From assembly GCA_032433765.1 (NCBI GenBank), contig JAVIAB010000024.1, positions 11,349,821 to 11,413,820 of the forward strand: a stretch of DNA of 64,000 nucleotides, written 5' to 3'. Both the position numbers and the translations under genes were made by a program. The notes under the pieces are model-generated. The model saw nothing but the letters and a program-made list of their open reading frames with translations, made no database searches and was not told the DNA's origin. Shown here piece after piece: positions 54,927-64,000 of the stretch (its first letter is position 1; each line of letters begins with the position of its first letter). This DNA comes from Megaustenia siamemsis. Its lineage: Eukaryota > Mollusca > Gastropoda > Stylommatophora > Ariophantidae.

Positions 54927-55275
54927 AAGACCCCAGTATCACTGCAAACGAATTAAAATCCATATTTGCTCAATCACCTGTCCCATTGGAATCATTCGAA
55001 TTACTATTACATCTCCCAAAAGAAAGAAAGGTAGCTGTAGACCACATCATAGCAGTCGCAGCACACGCCAAGACATAAGGCGAAAACGCACAGAAAGTGA
55101 ACACAGCCTTCGGTTCCCTCTCATCGTTCATCGTAAACAATCGGAATATTGAAACACGATTAAAACGGATGAAACGCACAGCTCACTGCGTGCGCAGGGC
55201 ACTTAACTCAGTAGCTCCTGCAACAAGCCGGACTTTGAATATGAGGAAACTGCAACAAGGAACACTTTTCAGATA
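54927..55275 (+). repeat. Interspersed family F
   Basis: Frame EDPSITANELKSIFAQSPV is the longest readable segment (in a 71-codon frame from 54863). Later frames give FGSLSSFIVNNRNIETRL and TAHCVRRALNSVAPATSR and NMRKLQQGTLF. If this is a protein family I do not recognise it. An alternative is a non-coding repeat with chance frames. Confidence 0.65.
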
Positions 55276-55299
55276 GGGAAAAATTGGAAAAAAAAATAG

Positions 55300-55700
55300 A
55301 AAAAATGGTATGGTAAAAGCTTTACGTGATTAGTAGACGACACAGATTTGAACGACGTTTCGGCCCAATAGGCCTTCAGCAGGAACAAACAAACATCACG
55401 CACACACATATATGTAAGTAAATAAAACTAATCCTACATAGCTAACTAGTAACGAAACATCCAAAACGAAATAATCGAAATATGTTAAAGAAAAGAAAAA
55501 TGACTTCCCTGTGTCGTGGACCGTGGTCAGAGCGGGAAAAAGGCGAGTCACACGGGTCTAGCTGTAATTATACCCTCTGGTCAGGTGAAGGGTTCTAAAA
55601 ATACACGAGCGGGGGGGGGGACGCTGTCTAGGTAAACTCTACTACAGAGACACTGACAATGTCTAATAGTATCTAAGGGCCCGTAAATACATGCACACAC
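55300..55700 (-). mobile_element. Penelope-type 3' region with hammerhead-like motif
   Basis: The minus strand ends with CTGCTGAAGGCCTATTGGGC, CGAAACGTCGTT and ATCACGTAAAGC. Further 5' it holds the reverse of TGACTTCCCTGTGTCGTGG and GAAGGGTTCTAAAAATAC, both also in the element at 34.3-34.45 kb. No coding part is attached. Confidence 0.7.
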
Positions 55701-55900
55701 ACACACACACAAAGATGCGTGTATACATATATGCACGTAAAACAGACATGCACCTACTTATACATATCAACACACACCTACATATACATACATGTATTTA
55801 CTGGCCCCTAGATACTTTTAGACATTGTCAGTGTCTTTGCAGTCGAGGTTACCTTGACAATGTCTCCCCCCCCCCCCCCCCCCCCGCTCGTGTATTTTGT
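55592..55900. repeat. Long inverted repeat, arms about 100 bp
   Basis: Left arm 55592-55694 (AAAAATACACGAGCGGGGG, GAGACACTGACAATGTCTAA, GTAAATACATG). Right arm 55786-55900 is its imperfect reverse complement (CATGTATTTACTGGCCCCTA, TTAGACATTGTCAGTGTCTT, CCGCTCGTGTATTTT). The loop of about 90 bp contains (CA)n. The poly-G of one arm faces the poly-C (55867-55885) of the other. Confidence 0.9.
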
Positions 55901-55919
55901 TTGTTTGTACTAAACACAA

Positions 55920-56150
55920 TTCAAACAGGACAAATGGAATTTTTGAGGCATGTTAAAAACCACAGCAGCCTACTAAAAGTAACATTGAAAGAGAAAATAC
56001 AAGGTAAAAGAGGCAGGCCAAGACTAAAATGTAACATCAAAAGATGGACCAGTCAGCCTATGACAACCTGCGCCATCAAAGCAAGAGACAGAGCGGAATG
56101 GCGCTCCATGGTAGCCAACCTTCGATGTTGAGACGCCACTCAGTGAATGA
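55920..56150 (+). pseudogene. LINE RT C-terminal fragment
   Basis: The frame encodes NTIQTGQMEFLRHVKNHSSL, then GKRGRPRLKCNIKRWTSQP and RDRAEWRSMVANLRC followed by TGA. The GKRGR.R..W and RD...WR..V motifs are typical of RTE-like LINE ends. Confidence 0.8.
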
Positions 56151-56249
56151 ATAGTTAGATGGGGATAGGCAAAGTTATAAAATATATAAAACAATAAATA
56201 CTGGACAGATCTGAAGAGAAGAACTAAAATTAACATAAAACTGTATGAA

Positions 56250-56420
56250 GCAGGTAAACTAATAGAAAGATAAGATAAACTACGACGTTTCGGCACAAGC
56301 CTTCATCAGTAAAACATATAAATTATTAAAGTTAAATAAAGGAATCCAACCAGGAAAATAAAACGTTTCTAAAAATGTCGGAAATAAACTTGGTCAGGAT
56401 TTAGGTACAATATTAGATAT
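56250..56420 (-). repeat. Repeat with best hammerhead-like core
   Basis: The minus strand carries CTGATGA, then AGGCTTGTGCC (GGC/GCC stem II), then GAAACGTC. This is all conserved nucleotides of a hammerhead core with a minimal stem III. It is followed by TTCTATTAGTTTACC, shared with 38.95 kb. Stem I pairing is not evident by eye. Confidence 0.55.
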
Positions 56421-56586
56421 GCGTGTTTTGTTTTCGTGTTTGGATTTTTGGGTTTATTTTTAATAGTTAATGTTTTATACCAGAAGAATGCTTTTGCTGA
56501 ATTATCGTAGTTTGTCTTGTCTTATTTTATTAGTTTAGCTACTTTATAACTTTTTGTGTTTATTTTACTGTGGGTAAGTTAATTAT

Positions 56587-56628
56587 CTTGGTCCCACTGC
56601 CTCCCATTCTATTAGTAGTGGGACCAAG
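56587..56628. repeat. Perfect 12-bp inverted repeat
   Basis: CTTGGTCCCACT at 56587-56598 and AGTGGGACCAAG at 56617-56628, with an 18-nt loop. It sits at the left edge of the long LINE. Confidence 0.88.
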
Positions 56629-59280
56629 ACTGGTGAGAGCAACATTTAGAACAACCAAAAACAAAATAAAATTACACATTATACAATGCTATGCAACAAC
56701 CAACGATAAAGATGACTCAGTTAAAGATGATTTTTATAAACAGCTACAATGGCAGATGGATGAAAGACGAGCCAAGGATATTACAATCTTGATGGGAGAC
56801 CTAAATGCTAAGGTAGGATCAGACAACAGAGGCTTCGAAGAGATTATGGGAAAACAAGGACTTGGAGATATAAACGAGAATGGAGAGATATTTGTGAATT
56901 TCTGCGCCCTTAATCAAATGAGCCTAGGAGGAACAATATTCCACATAAAAGAATACACAAAGCTACATGGGTGTCACCAAATCATAGAACGGAAAATCAA
57001 ATTGATCACATATGTATTAATAATAAGTTTAAGTCATCCTTACAGGATGTAAAAGTATATAGAGGGGCAGATATAGCTTCTGATCATCATCTTCTGATAG
57101 CCAAACTTAAACTAAAAAGATATACTACAACGAATAAGGGTAGAAAGTATTTCAATGTAGGGTTTCTTAAAGAACAAGGAATTAAAGATAAATTCGCAGT
57201 CACAATATCAAACAAATACCAAGTCCTCCAAGAACTAGAAAATACAATAAATATAGAAGATCATTGGAAACAGGTAAAAAATATATAGAAAGAGACATGC
57301 GAAGAAACACTGGGGAAAAGAGAACGCCAGAATAAGGCATGGATGACAGCAGAGACCCTGGATAAAATTAAAGAAAGAAAGAACAAGAAAGCAGACATAA
57401 ATAAAAGCAAAACAAGAAGTAATAAAGCCAAGACACAGGAAGCTTACACAGAGGTGAACAAAGAAGTGAGAAGATGCATTAAAAGGGATAAGAGGAAATA
57501 TATAGATGAACTAGCTAAAGAGGCAGAAGAAGCAGCAAATAAAGGGAATATGAAAGAACTGTACAACAGCACAAAGAAATTAGGTGGAAAATACAAACAG
57601 ATCAACGCCTGACAAGAAAGGAAATCTGCTTAGTAATATAAGGGAACAAATGGAGAGATGGAAAGAACACTTTGAAGAACTTTTGAACAGACCCGGCTCA
57701 AATAATCCTCCAGATATACTACCAGCAGAAGAGGAGTTACATGTTAACTGCGGAAAACCAAGCAAAGAAGAAATAATGAAAGCCATCAAACTATTAAAAG
57801 ATGGTAAAGCCACAGGACCAGATGAAATTCCTTCGGAAGCCATCAAATCAGATATTAACACCTCTACCATGATGTTACAGGATCTATTGGATAAAATTTG
57901 GGAGAGGGAAGAAATACCTAAAGACTGGAGAGAAGGTTATATGATCAAACTACCAAAGAAAGGAAGTTTACAGGAGTGCACAAATTATAGGGGAATTATG
58001 CTACTATCAGTGCTAGGAAAAATATTAGGCAGAATCATTCTGGAGAGACTAAAAGAGGCTATAGAGAAACACTTGAGAGATGAACAAGTAGGTTTTAGGA
58101 AGAACAGATCATGTGCTGATCAAATAACTACCCTACGTATAATAGTTGAACAAAGTTTAGAACTAAAATCCCCACTATATATTGGATTCATAGATTACGA
58201 AAAGGCATTTGATAGTTTAGACAGAAGAATGCTTTGTAAGTTGCGGAGTCATTACGGAATCCCCATAAAGTTTATTAACCTGATAAAAACAATGTATGAA
58301 GGAACAAAATGTAGTGTGGTGCATGAAGGACAGCTTACAGAAGCATTTGAAATAAAAACAGGAGTAAGGCAAGGATGCCTCCTGTCTCCATTTCTCTTTC
58401 TACTGGCCATAGATTGGATTATGAAAATAACTCAAAACAACAGAAATGGGATCCAATGGTCACTGACCAAACAACTTGATGATTTAGACTTTGCTGATGA
58501 CATAGCTCTCCTATCACACAGCCATCAACAGATGCAGGATAAAATGAGTATATTAGATGAGAGATCACAACAGCTAGGACTAAAGATTAATAGAGATAAG
58601 ACCAACATTATGAGAATTAATGCAGTTGGCAATAACCATATAAAACTAGGAGAAATACCTCTACTAGACGTACAATCTTATATATATCTGGGCAGTAATA
58701 TAGATAAAGAGGGAGGAACAGAAAATGATACCAAAATAAGGATATCAAAAGCAAGAGGAGCTTTCATTGCACTGGGAAACATATGGAAATCCAAAGAAAT
58801 TAGGCTAAATACAAAAATAAAAATTTTCAACTCAAATGTTAAGTCGGTCCTATTATATGGCTGTGAAACATGGAGAATGACAAAATTGACAATCACGAAA
58901 GTACAGACTTTCATTAATGGATGCTTGCGCAGAATAAAGGGAAGGACATGGCAGGACAAAGTCACTAACGTGGAATTATGGAAATGTACCGGTCAAATAC
59001 CAGTGGATAAAGAGATACAGCGAAGACGATGGCGATGGATAGGACACACACTACGGAAGCCAACTGAGAGTATTACACAACAGGCCCTTTTTTGAATCCC
59101 CAGGGGAAAAGACAAAGAGGAAGACCAAGGAATTCTTGGAGAAGACAGATAGAAGCAGAGATGAAGATGATGGGGAAGACATGGAATGATCTTAAAAGAA
59201 TGGCAAAAAACAGAACGACTTGGAAAGTGTTTGTTGAAGACCTATGCTCCACCGGGAGCTAAAAGGTAAAAGAAGAAGAA
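56629..59280 (+). pseudogene. LINE family A, best-preserved copy (partial EN plus RT)
   Basis: The first third is the C-terminal half of an apurinic-type endonuclease: ILMGDLNAKVGSDN, and, after a one-base shift near 56980, NQIDHICINNKFKSS and IASDHHLLIAKLKL (catalytic DLN and SDHH present). A TAG at 57286-57288 replaces an expected Trp. A shift near 57600 leads to the 503-codon RT frame 57584-59095: LKDGKATGPDEIPSEAIK, motif A IGFIDYEKAFDSLDRR, motif B GVRQGCLLSPFLF, motif C LDFADDIALLSH, then YIYLGSNIDKEGGTE and FINGCLRRIKGRTWQDKVTN. A lost G in the T-run at 59089 truncates the last roughly 56 codons, whose own stop is at 59262-59264. It lacks the EN N-terminus. Clade not resolved. Confidence 0.93.
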
Positions 59281-59547
59281 GTTAATTATCAGTAATCGGA
59301 ATTTTAAAAACAATATATTTTAATTACAACTTGCAACAGAGAAATTGAGAAGGCACTTCTGTTTAAGAAAGAGGCAAAATTCTAGAAAAGACAATGTTAC
59401 TTTTGGTGAGACTGATGTGCAGATTTTGTGTAATAAAATTGTTAATAGAGAGCGTGAGAAAGATGGTATGATAATTTTTATTCGTGAATTTTGTGACAAA
59501 GAGGGAAAACCATTTCCGGTATTGTAACTATTAAGAATGAACATCAT
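59281..59547. other. No recognised feature
   Basis: AT-rich spacer. A 60-codon plus frame (59345-59527) has no recognisable motif. Confidence 0.4.
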
Positions 59548-60262
59548 CATCATCAAGTATCGTGCTTGCTGGCGTAGGTGATCATGTCTTTCCATAACTT
59601 TCGATCTCGACAGTTATTTATCATTTCTGTTGTTAACCTTCTGCCAAGCCATTCTCTTAAACTGTCTGGTATCTTTTTTCTTTGCTTCCCTTTGTCTCCA
59701 CGGCTCTCGATTTTCACAGTTGTCACACTATATTCCAGCTGTTCCCTTCTCATTACATGGCCACAGACGATGATTGTTTCTTCCTAATATTGGAAATTAG
59801 CTCACCTTTTTGCTTTGTCCTCTTTCAGAACGTTTTCATTATTCTTCTTAGCTGTCCATGGTATTCTCAACATTATTCTGTAAAACCACATTACTACAGC
59901 CTCCAGTGATTTTTTTTGTCTGTTGTCATATTGTCCATGATTCACATCCATATGTTAAGACTGGCTTTACATAACATTTAAGAACACATTTTCTTGTTTC
60001 TATTGTCAAAAATGGATTGCATGGTATCTTCCTCATTTTTTGGAAAGCTGCTTTTGCTTGAGCCATTCTGCATCTCAATTGTGGTGTCCATCTACCATTT
60101 GAGGTTAACAATGTTCCCTGATATTTAAATACATTTACTTGTTTCAGTATTGATCCACTTGTCTTTATTGTGCACTGCTTTGATGCATTTTTCTTTGTTG
60201 CTATCATTACTTCTATCTTTTTACAATTAAGGCTGATTCCTTTATATTTTTTTTTTAAACTA
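59548..60262 (-). pseudogene. RTE-type LINE family B 3' fragment
   Basis: The minus strand, in broken frames, gives KCTIKTSGSILKQVNVFKYQ, MAQAKAAFQKMRKIPCNP, VLTYGCESWTI and MRREQLEYSVTTVKIESRGD, and ends TACGCCAGCAAGCACGATAC with TTGATGATGATG. It begins after the RT motif C. Confidence 0.88.
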
Positions 60263-60660
60263 TGAACAGAAACCACATATTGCCCAAACTCAGAATAGGA
60301 GCGAAGAGTATATACATGTTACGCCAAATGAAATGATATCAACGCACTTTCTGCAGGATTGCCTCACCGTACACAGATCTGTGGGTGTCGATGTGACCCA
60401 CTCCCACCTCCCTGGAAGAGAAACTCTACGTTTTACTCAAAATCACTGAAACAGACAGCAGCCTTCATAAGAAAGTCCGAGATCATAGTCTGAATTATCG
60501 CAATAGAACTATGAACACGATCTATTTTATTCTGCTGAATTAATGATTGAAATCTTCAAGATGAACTAATTCTTATACCGACGTGATCTTCTCTACAAGT
60601 AAAGACCGCGACTACACCGCATTCCATCAAGTAATTGATTATCCCTTACGGGTACTGACC
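60263..60660. other. No recognised feature
   Basis: Unique-looking sequence between the LINE and the SINE. Nothing supported. Confidence 0.4.
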
Positions 60661-60833
60661 AGTGAGCAATGATAGCTCAGTAGTTACTGAACTGAACTAC
60701 AGAGGAATGATTAATTTCTACTATCTTCACCGAGCCTTGAGCCGGTACCATATTTTTGTGGGGAATGCAAAGCAGCACGGGCGTAATACTGGCAACAGTG
60801 CCCCAAAAATAATGTGCCAAAAGGTCTGTAAAA
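60661..60833 (+). repeat. SINE family D, interrupted by mariner
   Basis: TGAGCAATGATAGCTCAGTA head (A box), TTCACCGAGCCTTGAGCCGG and GCAGCACGGGCGTAATACTG body, breaking off after AAAAGGTCTGTAAAAATA where the mariner terminal repeat begins. The 3' hairpin part is not clearly found on the far side. Confidence 0.8.
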
Positions 60834-62147
60834 ATACAAGGGTCAAAAAGTAATGCACACCAATTTTTTTCTCGGCTAATAATAAAGATAGGAATATGAA
60901 ATGTTCCAATTATGTGCACCAAATTGCACAGCATTCTGATAAATATTACGCAATCTATGAACCGTTAAAATGGAGCTTGTCAACAATGTCCGTTACAAAC
61001 AGCGAATTGTCATAGAATTTCTGGTTGCGGAAAAAGAAACTGTGGCAAACATTCATAAACGACTGTGTGCAGTGTACACATGTTCTGCAGTCGATAGGAG
61101 CACAGTTAGTCGCTGGGTTCAGAGAATTAAAGCTGCAGAAAGTGTACGAGTGGAGCTGCATGATTTACCGCGTTCTGGACGTGTTGCCTCGGCTACCAGC
61201 ACAGACATGTTAAACCGGGCTGATGCCATTATTCGTAAGGATAGGCGTATCACTAGTCAGCAATTGGCATTGCAGCTTACAGTCAGCAAGGGAAGTGCAA
61301 TCGCAATTTTTAAAACTCTCGGATATTCAAAGATTTGCGCTCGATGGGTTCCTCGGTGCCTAACAAATGATCACAGAGTTCAAAGGAAAACATTCTGTTC
61401 TAAATTGTTGGAGCGTTTCGGTGTTGAAGGAGAAATGTTTTTGTCAAAAATTGTTACCGGTGACGAAACGTGGGCACATTATTATGAGCCTGAAACAAAA
61501 ATGTAGTCAATGGAATGGCATCATCCGCAGTCACCAAAAAGAAAAAAATTCAAAACATCTCCATCAGCCGGAAAGGTGATGATCACTGTCTTCTGGGACA
61601 TTGATGGTGTGATTCTTGTTGATGTAATGACAAGAGGTGAGACAATCAACTCGACAGCTTACATCAATACACTGACAAAACTCAAAAATCGGTTCCACAG
61701 AGTTCGGCCTAATAAGCCATCTGCAGATTTGTTGCTTCAACATGACAATGCACGCCCTCACACAAGTCTGGTAACACGGGAAGCAATCAAAAAATTTGGT
61801 TGGACTGTACTGCCCCATACTCCTTACAGCCCTGATCTGGCTCCCTCAGATTTCCATCTGTTTGGACCACTCAAAAAATTCCTGCGTGGGAAACACTTTG
61901 ACAATGATGAGGATGTGATCCGTGCAGTTAAAAAATGGCTACGCGAGCAGGACAAAACTTGGTACAAACGAGGCATTCATGACCTAGTTTCGCGTTGGCG
62001 TAAGGCAATACGCTTGGACGGAGATTATGTTGACAAATAGGTAGTGTCAAGGGGATGTTCAGCTACAATCTGTGAAAATTTCACACATTTTGCCCGAATA
62101 GTTTCCGAGAAAAAAATTGTTGTGCATTACTTTTTGACCTCACTTCA
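60834..62147 (+). mobile_element. mariner transposon, near complete
   Basis: The left end GGGTCAAAAAGTAATGCACA with CCAATTTTTTTCTCGG is mirrored at the right end, whose reverse complement is AGGTCAAAAAGTAATGCACA, then ACAATTTTTTTCTCGG. TA dinucleotides flank near 60833 and 62148. The length of about 1.31 kb and the single transposase gene fit mariner. Confidence 0.93.
60970..62040 (+). pseudogene. mariner transposase with one nonsense codon
   Basis: 356 codons in one frame, interrupted only by TAG at 61504-61506 (codon 179). The N-terminal half carries the paired helix-turn-helix DNA-binding region (DRSTVSRWVQRI near residues 42-53; PRSGR linker at 67-71; ITSQQLALQLTVSKGSAIAI) and the linker WVPRCLTNDHR at 126-136, matching the mariner WVPHxLT motif. 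The catalytic triad is complete: GDETW (Asp165), QHDNARPH (Asp259) and SPDLAPSDF (Asp294), giving the 34-residue spacing of DD34D. The stop lies where mariners commonly have Gln or Arg before SMEWHHP, so CAG-to-TAG is the simple explanation. The element may still be mobilisable in trans because both termini persist. Confidence 0.93.
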
Positions 62148-62404
62148 GTACTATATTCTTCAGAATAAACAAAGAACAGCTGACATTGTCTGATACTAAG
62201 TATATGGTGATTCACGCACATGTTTTTATTTCGTATTCACAATATCATCAGCTGTATATTACTTTACTTACTGATATTATTCTACCGTGCAAATGTGAAA
62301 TCTAAGAAGACAAAGTCATTTCTTTGTGAATACATGTGTACATTTAAACATTAAAATCTCTGTGACATAACCTGCGTTGTTTGGCAGTCACTCTTCAGTG
62401 GCCT
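62148..62404. other. No recognised feature
   Basis: AT-rich spacer between mariner and the 17-bp array. Confidence 0.4.
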
Positions 62405-63392
62405 TCAGCCTCAAGTACCAGTCAGCCTCAAATGGCAGTCAGACTTAAGAAAAGTCAGAGCAAGTGACAACCAGACTCAAGTGTCAACTAGACTCAAGTG
62501 TCAACCAGTCTCAAGTGTCAACCAGTCTCAAGTGTCAACTAGACTCAAGTGTCAACTAGACTCAACTGTCAACTAGACTCAAGTGTCAAATAGACTTAAG
62601 TGTCAAATAGACTTAAGTGTCAACTAGACTCAAGTGTCAACTAGACTCAAGTGTCAACCAGTATCAAGTGTCAACCAGTCTCAAGTGTCAACTAGACTCA
62701 AGTGTCAACTAGACTCAACTGTCAACTAGACTCAAGTGTCAAATAGACTTAAGTGTCAACTAGACTCAAGTGTCAACTAGACTCAAGTGTCAAACAGACT
62801 CAAGTGTCAACTAGACTCAAGTGTCAACTAGACTCAAGTGTCAACTAGACTCAAGTGTCAACCAGAATCAACTGTTAACCAGACTCAAGTGTCGACCAGA
62901 CTCAAGTGTCAACCAGACTCAAGTGTCAACCAGAATCAAGTATCAACTAGACTCAAGTGTCAAATAGACTCAAGTGTCAACTAAATTCAAGTGTCAACTA
63001 AATTCAAGTATCAACTAGACTCAAGTGTCAACCAGACTCAAATGTCAACTAGACTCAAATGTCAACTAGACTCAAGTGTCAACTAGACTCAAGTGTCAAC
63101 TAGACTCAAGTGTCAACTAGACTCAAGTGTCAACCAGACTCAAGTGTCAACCAGTCTCAAGTGTCAACTAGACTCAAGTGTCAACTAGACTCAAGTGTCA
63201 ACTAGACTCAACTGTCAACTAGACTCAAGTGTCAACTAGACTCGAGTGTCAAACAGACTTAAGTGTCAACTAGACTCAAGTGTCAACCAGACTCAAGTGT
63301 CAACTAGACTCAAGTGTCAACTAGACTCAAGTGTCAACTAGACTCAAGTGTCAACTAGACTCAAGTGTCAACTAGACTCAAGTGTCAACTAT
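62405..63392. repeat. 17-bp minisatellite, about 58 units
   Basis: TAGACTCAAGTGTCAAC with variants CCAGTCTCAAG, AAATAGACTTAAG and TCAACTGTC. Multi-unit blocks recur (for example 62500-62600 and 62660-62760). The period is not divisible by three and no long frame exists. Confidence 0.97.
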
Positions 63393-63395
63393 AGC

Positions 63396-64000
63396 TTGTT
63401 TCATAAGTCGTGCCCAACTTTAAAAATCAATATCTTTTAAACCGCTTTTTGTAATTTTTTCAAAATTTGCATGTATAGTTATAATGATTAGAACCCAACA
63501 GGGAATTAATTTCATTAAAAACAAACATTTGGTTATTATTATTGCTTATTTGATTTATATAAATTTATAACGACCCATTGATGTAGTCAAAACTTAGTGT
63601 TTACAGTATTTAAGTTAAAAATAGCGATTACAAATCCATACACGCTCAAATTTACGATTTTGCACGCTTTCCGCGTGAGTTTTCTGACACAATTAGACAC
63701 TTGTAGTAAACACGAGACATTGTGTGTTCCATTTCCGTTAATTCAGCGGCGTAACGTGGAACAATAACATTTATCATGAGTCTTAAAATGAAATTCTGCA
63801 GTTTACAAAACATCGCTATAAAAATGTATGACTATTTTTGCAAAGAGGCTAAACGAGGAAGATTATTTCATTCTTTAGAAAACCCTGAGAATAGGACAAG
63901 ACACATTTTGGATTTATCTAAACGGTCATTTAATCGCTGGATTCAAGCACTTGACCGTCAATATTCCAAATATACAAAATCACAAGGAAGAGCAAAAATG
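63396..64000 (+). mobile_element. DNA transposon, left end (continues beyond window)
   Basis: Starts at a TATA junction with the 17-bp array as AGCTTGTTTCATAAGTCGTG, CCCAACTTTAAAAATCAAT. A non-coding lead of about 380 bp follows, then a transposase-like reading frame. A terminal repeat cannot be confirmed because the right end lies outside. Confidence 0.6.
63776..64000 (+). CDS. Transposase N-terminus, Tc1/mariner-superfamily-like, open at window end
   Basis: 75 codons from ATG at 63776 with no stop before the window ends. Residues 12-23 (NIAIKMYDYFCK) and 37-57 (NPENRTRHILDLSKRSFNRW) look like two helical DNA-binding modules, the second close to the RTA.ILG.S..T..R helix-turn-helix of some Tc1/mariner-like transposases. 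No catalytic residues are inside the window. The start was chosen as the first ATG, with a second Met at codon 5. The frame is clean, so the copy may be young. Confidence 0.6.
   Translation, partial: MSLKMKFCSLQNIAIKMYDYFCKEAKRGRLFHSLENPENRTRHILDLSKRSFNRWIQALDRQYSKYTKSQGRAKM

Overview
This window is intergenic-type DNA from an animal nuclear genome. I recognise no host gene, tRNA gene or rRNA gene. The contents are degraded non-LTR retrotransposons (LINEs), tRNA-derived SINEs, a Penelope-like element, two Tc1/mariner-superfamily DNA transposons and an exceptional density of minisatellites. The mix of RTE-type LINEs, tRNA SINEs, Penelope elements with a GIY-YIG domain and long minisatellites fits a lophotrochozoan, perhaps a gastropod mollusc. 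That placement is an inference from general repeat content and is not proven here.

Layout. 0-4.4 kb: LINE 3' fragments, a SINE nested in a LINE, and a 38-bp array. 4.6-7.7 kb: two related CTCTAGTA-type arrays split by an unidentified block of about 825 bp. 7.8-13.8 kb: RTE-type LINE fragments in both orientations, a second LINE family ending in (AT)n, and a SINE with a 15-bp target-site duplication (TSD). 14.2-17.5 kb: a 12-bp array interrupted by an RTE copy with an inverted 5' end. 17.6-21.1 kb: 16-bp and 15-bp arrays (the latter with higher-order structure), and a LINE interrupted by a 155-bp element. 22-30 kb: several short interspersed families (called E, F and G here) and a direct duplication of about 1 kb. 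30.1-34.1 kb: four consecutive arrays (42, 36, 10 and 33 bp). 34.2-36 kb: a Penelope-like element. 36-46 kb: SINEs, LINE pieces, and two more 38-bp arrays inside LINE copies. 46.4-49.7 kb: a 29-bp array, a LINE and long microsatellites. 50-56.4 kb: RNase H-bearing LINE ends, SINEs, Penelope 3' ends and a long inverted repeat. 56.6-59.3 kb: the best-preserved LINE. 59.5-62.1 kb: an RTE copy and a nearly intact mariner inserted in a SINE. 62.4-63.4 kb: a 17-bp array. 63.4 kb to the end: the start of another DNA transposon.

Main observations. (1) One LINE family (family A) carries a 38-bp unit made of its last ORF codons plus stop. It is single in two copies but expanded to about 9, 13 and 17 units in three others, so the arrays at 3.2, 41.2 and 45.0 kb share a LINE origin. 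(2) Nested insertions can be dissected to the base, including a twin-priming-type inversion at 16.4-17.3 kb and an insertion at 18.7 kb whose removal reopens the host reverse-transcriptase frame. (3) A motif resembling the hammerhead ribozyme core recurs at five places, three of them in sequence that matches the Penelope 3' end. (4) A 33-bp array has units that each form an 8-bp stem, with some apparently compensatory changes.

Family names are local labels: A = LINE at 56.6-59.3 kb; B and B' = RTE-type LINE and a divergent subfamily; C = LINE with C-terminal Cys/His motif; D = main tRNA SINE; E = RNase H LINE 3' region; F, G, I, J = short interspersed families of unknown class.
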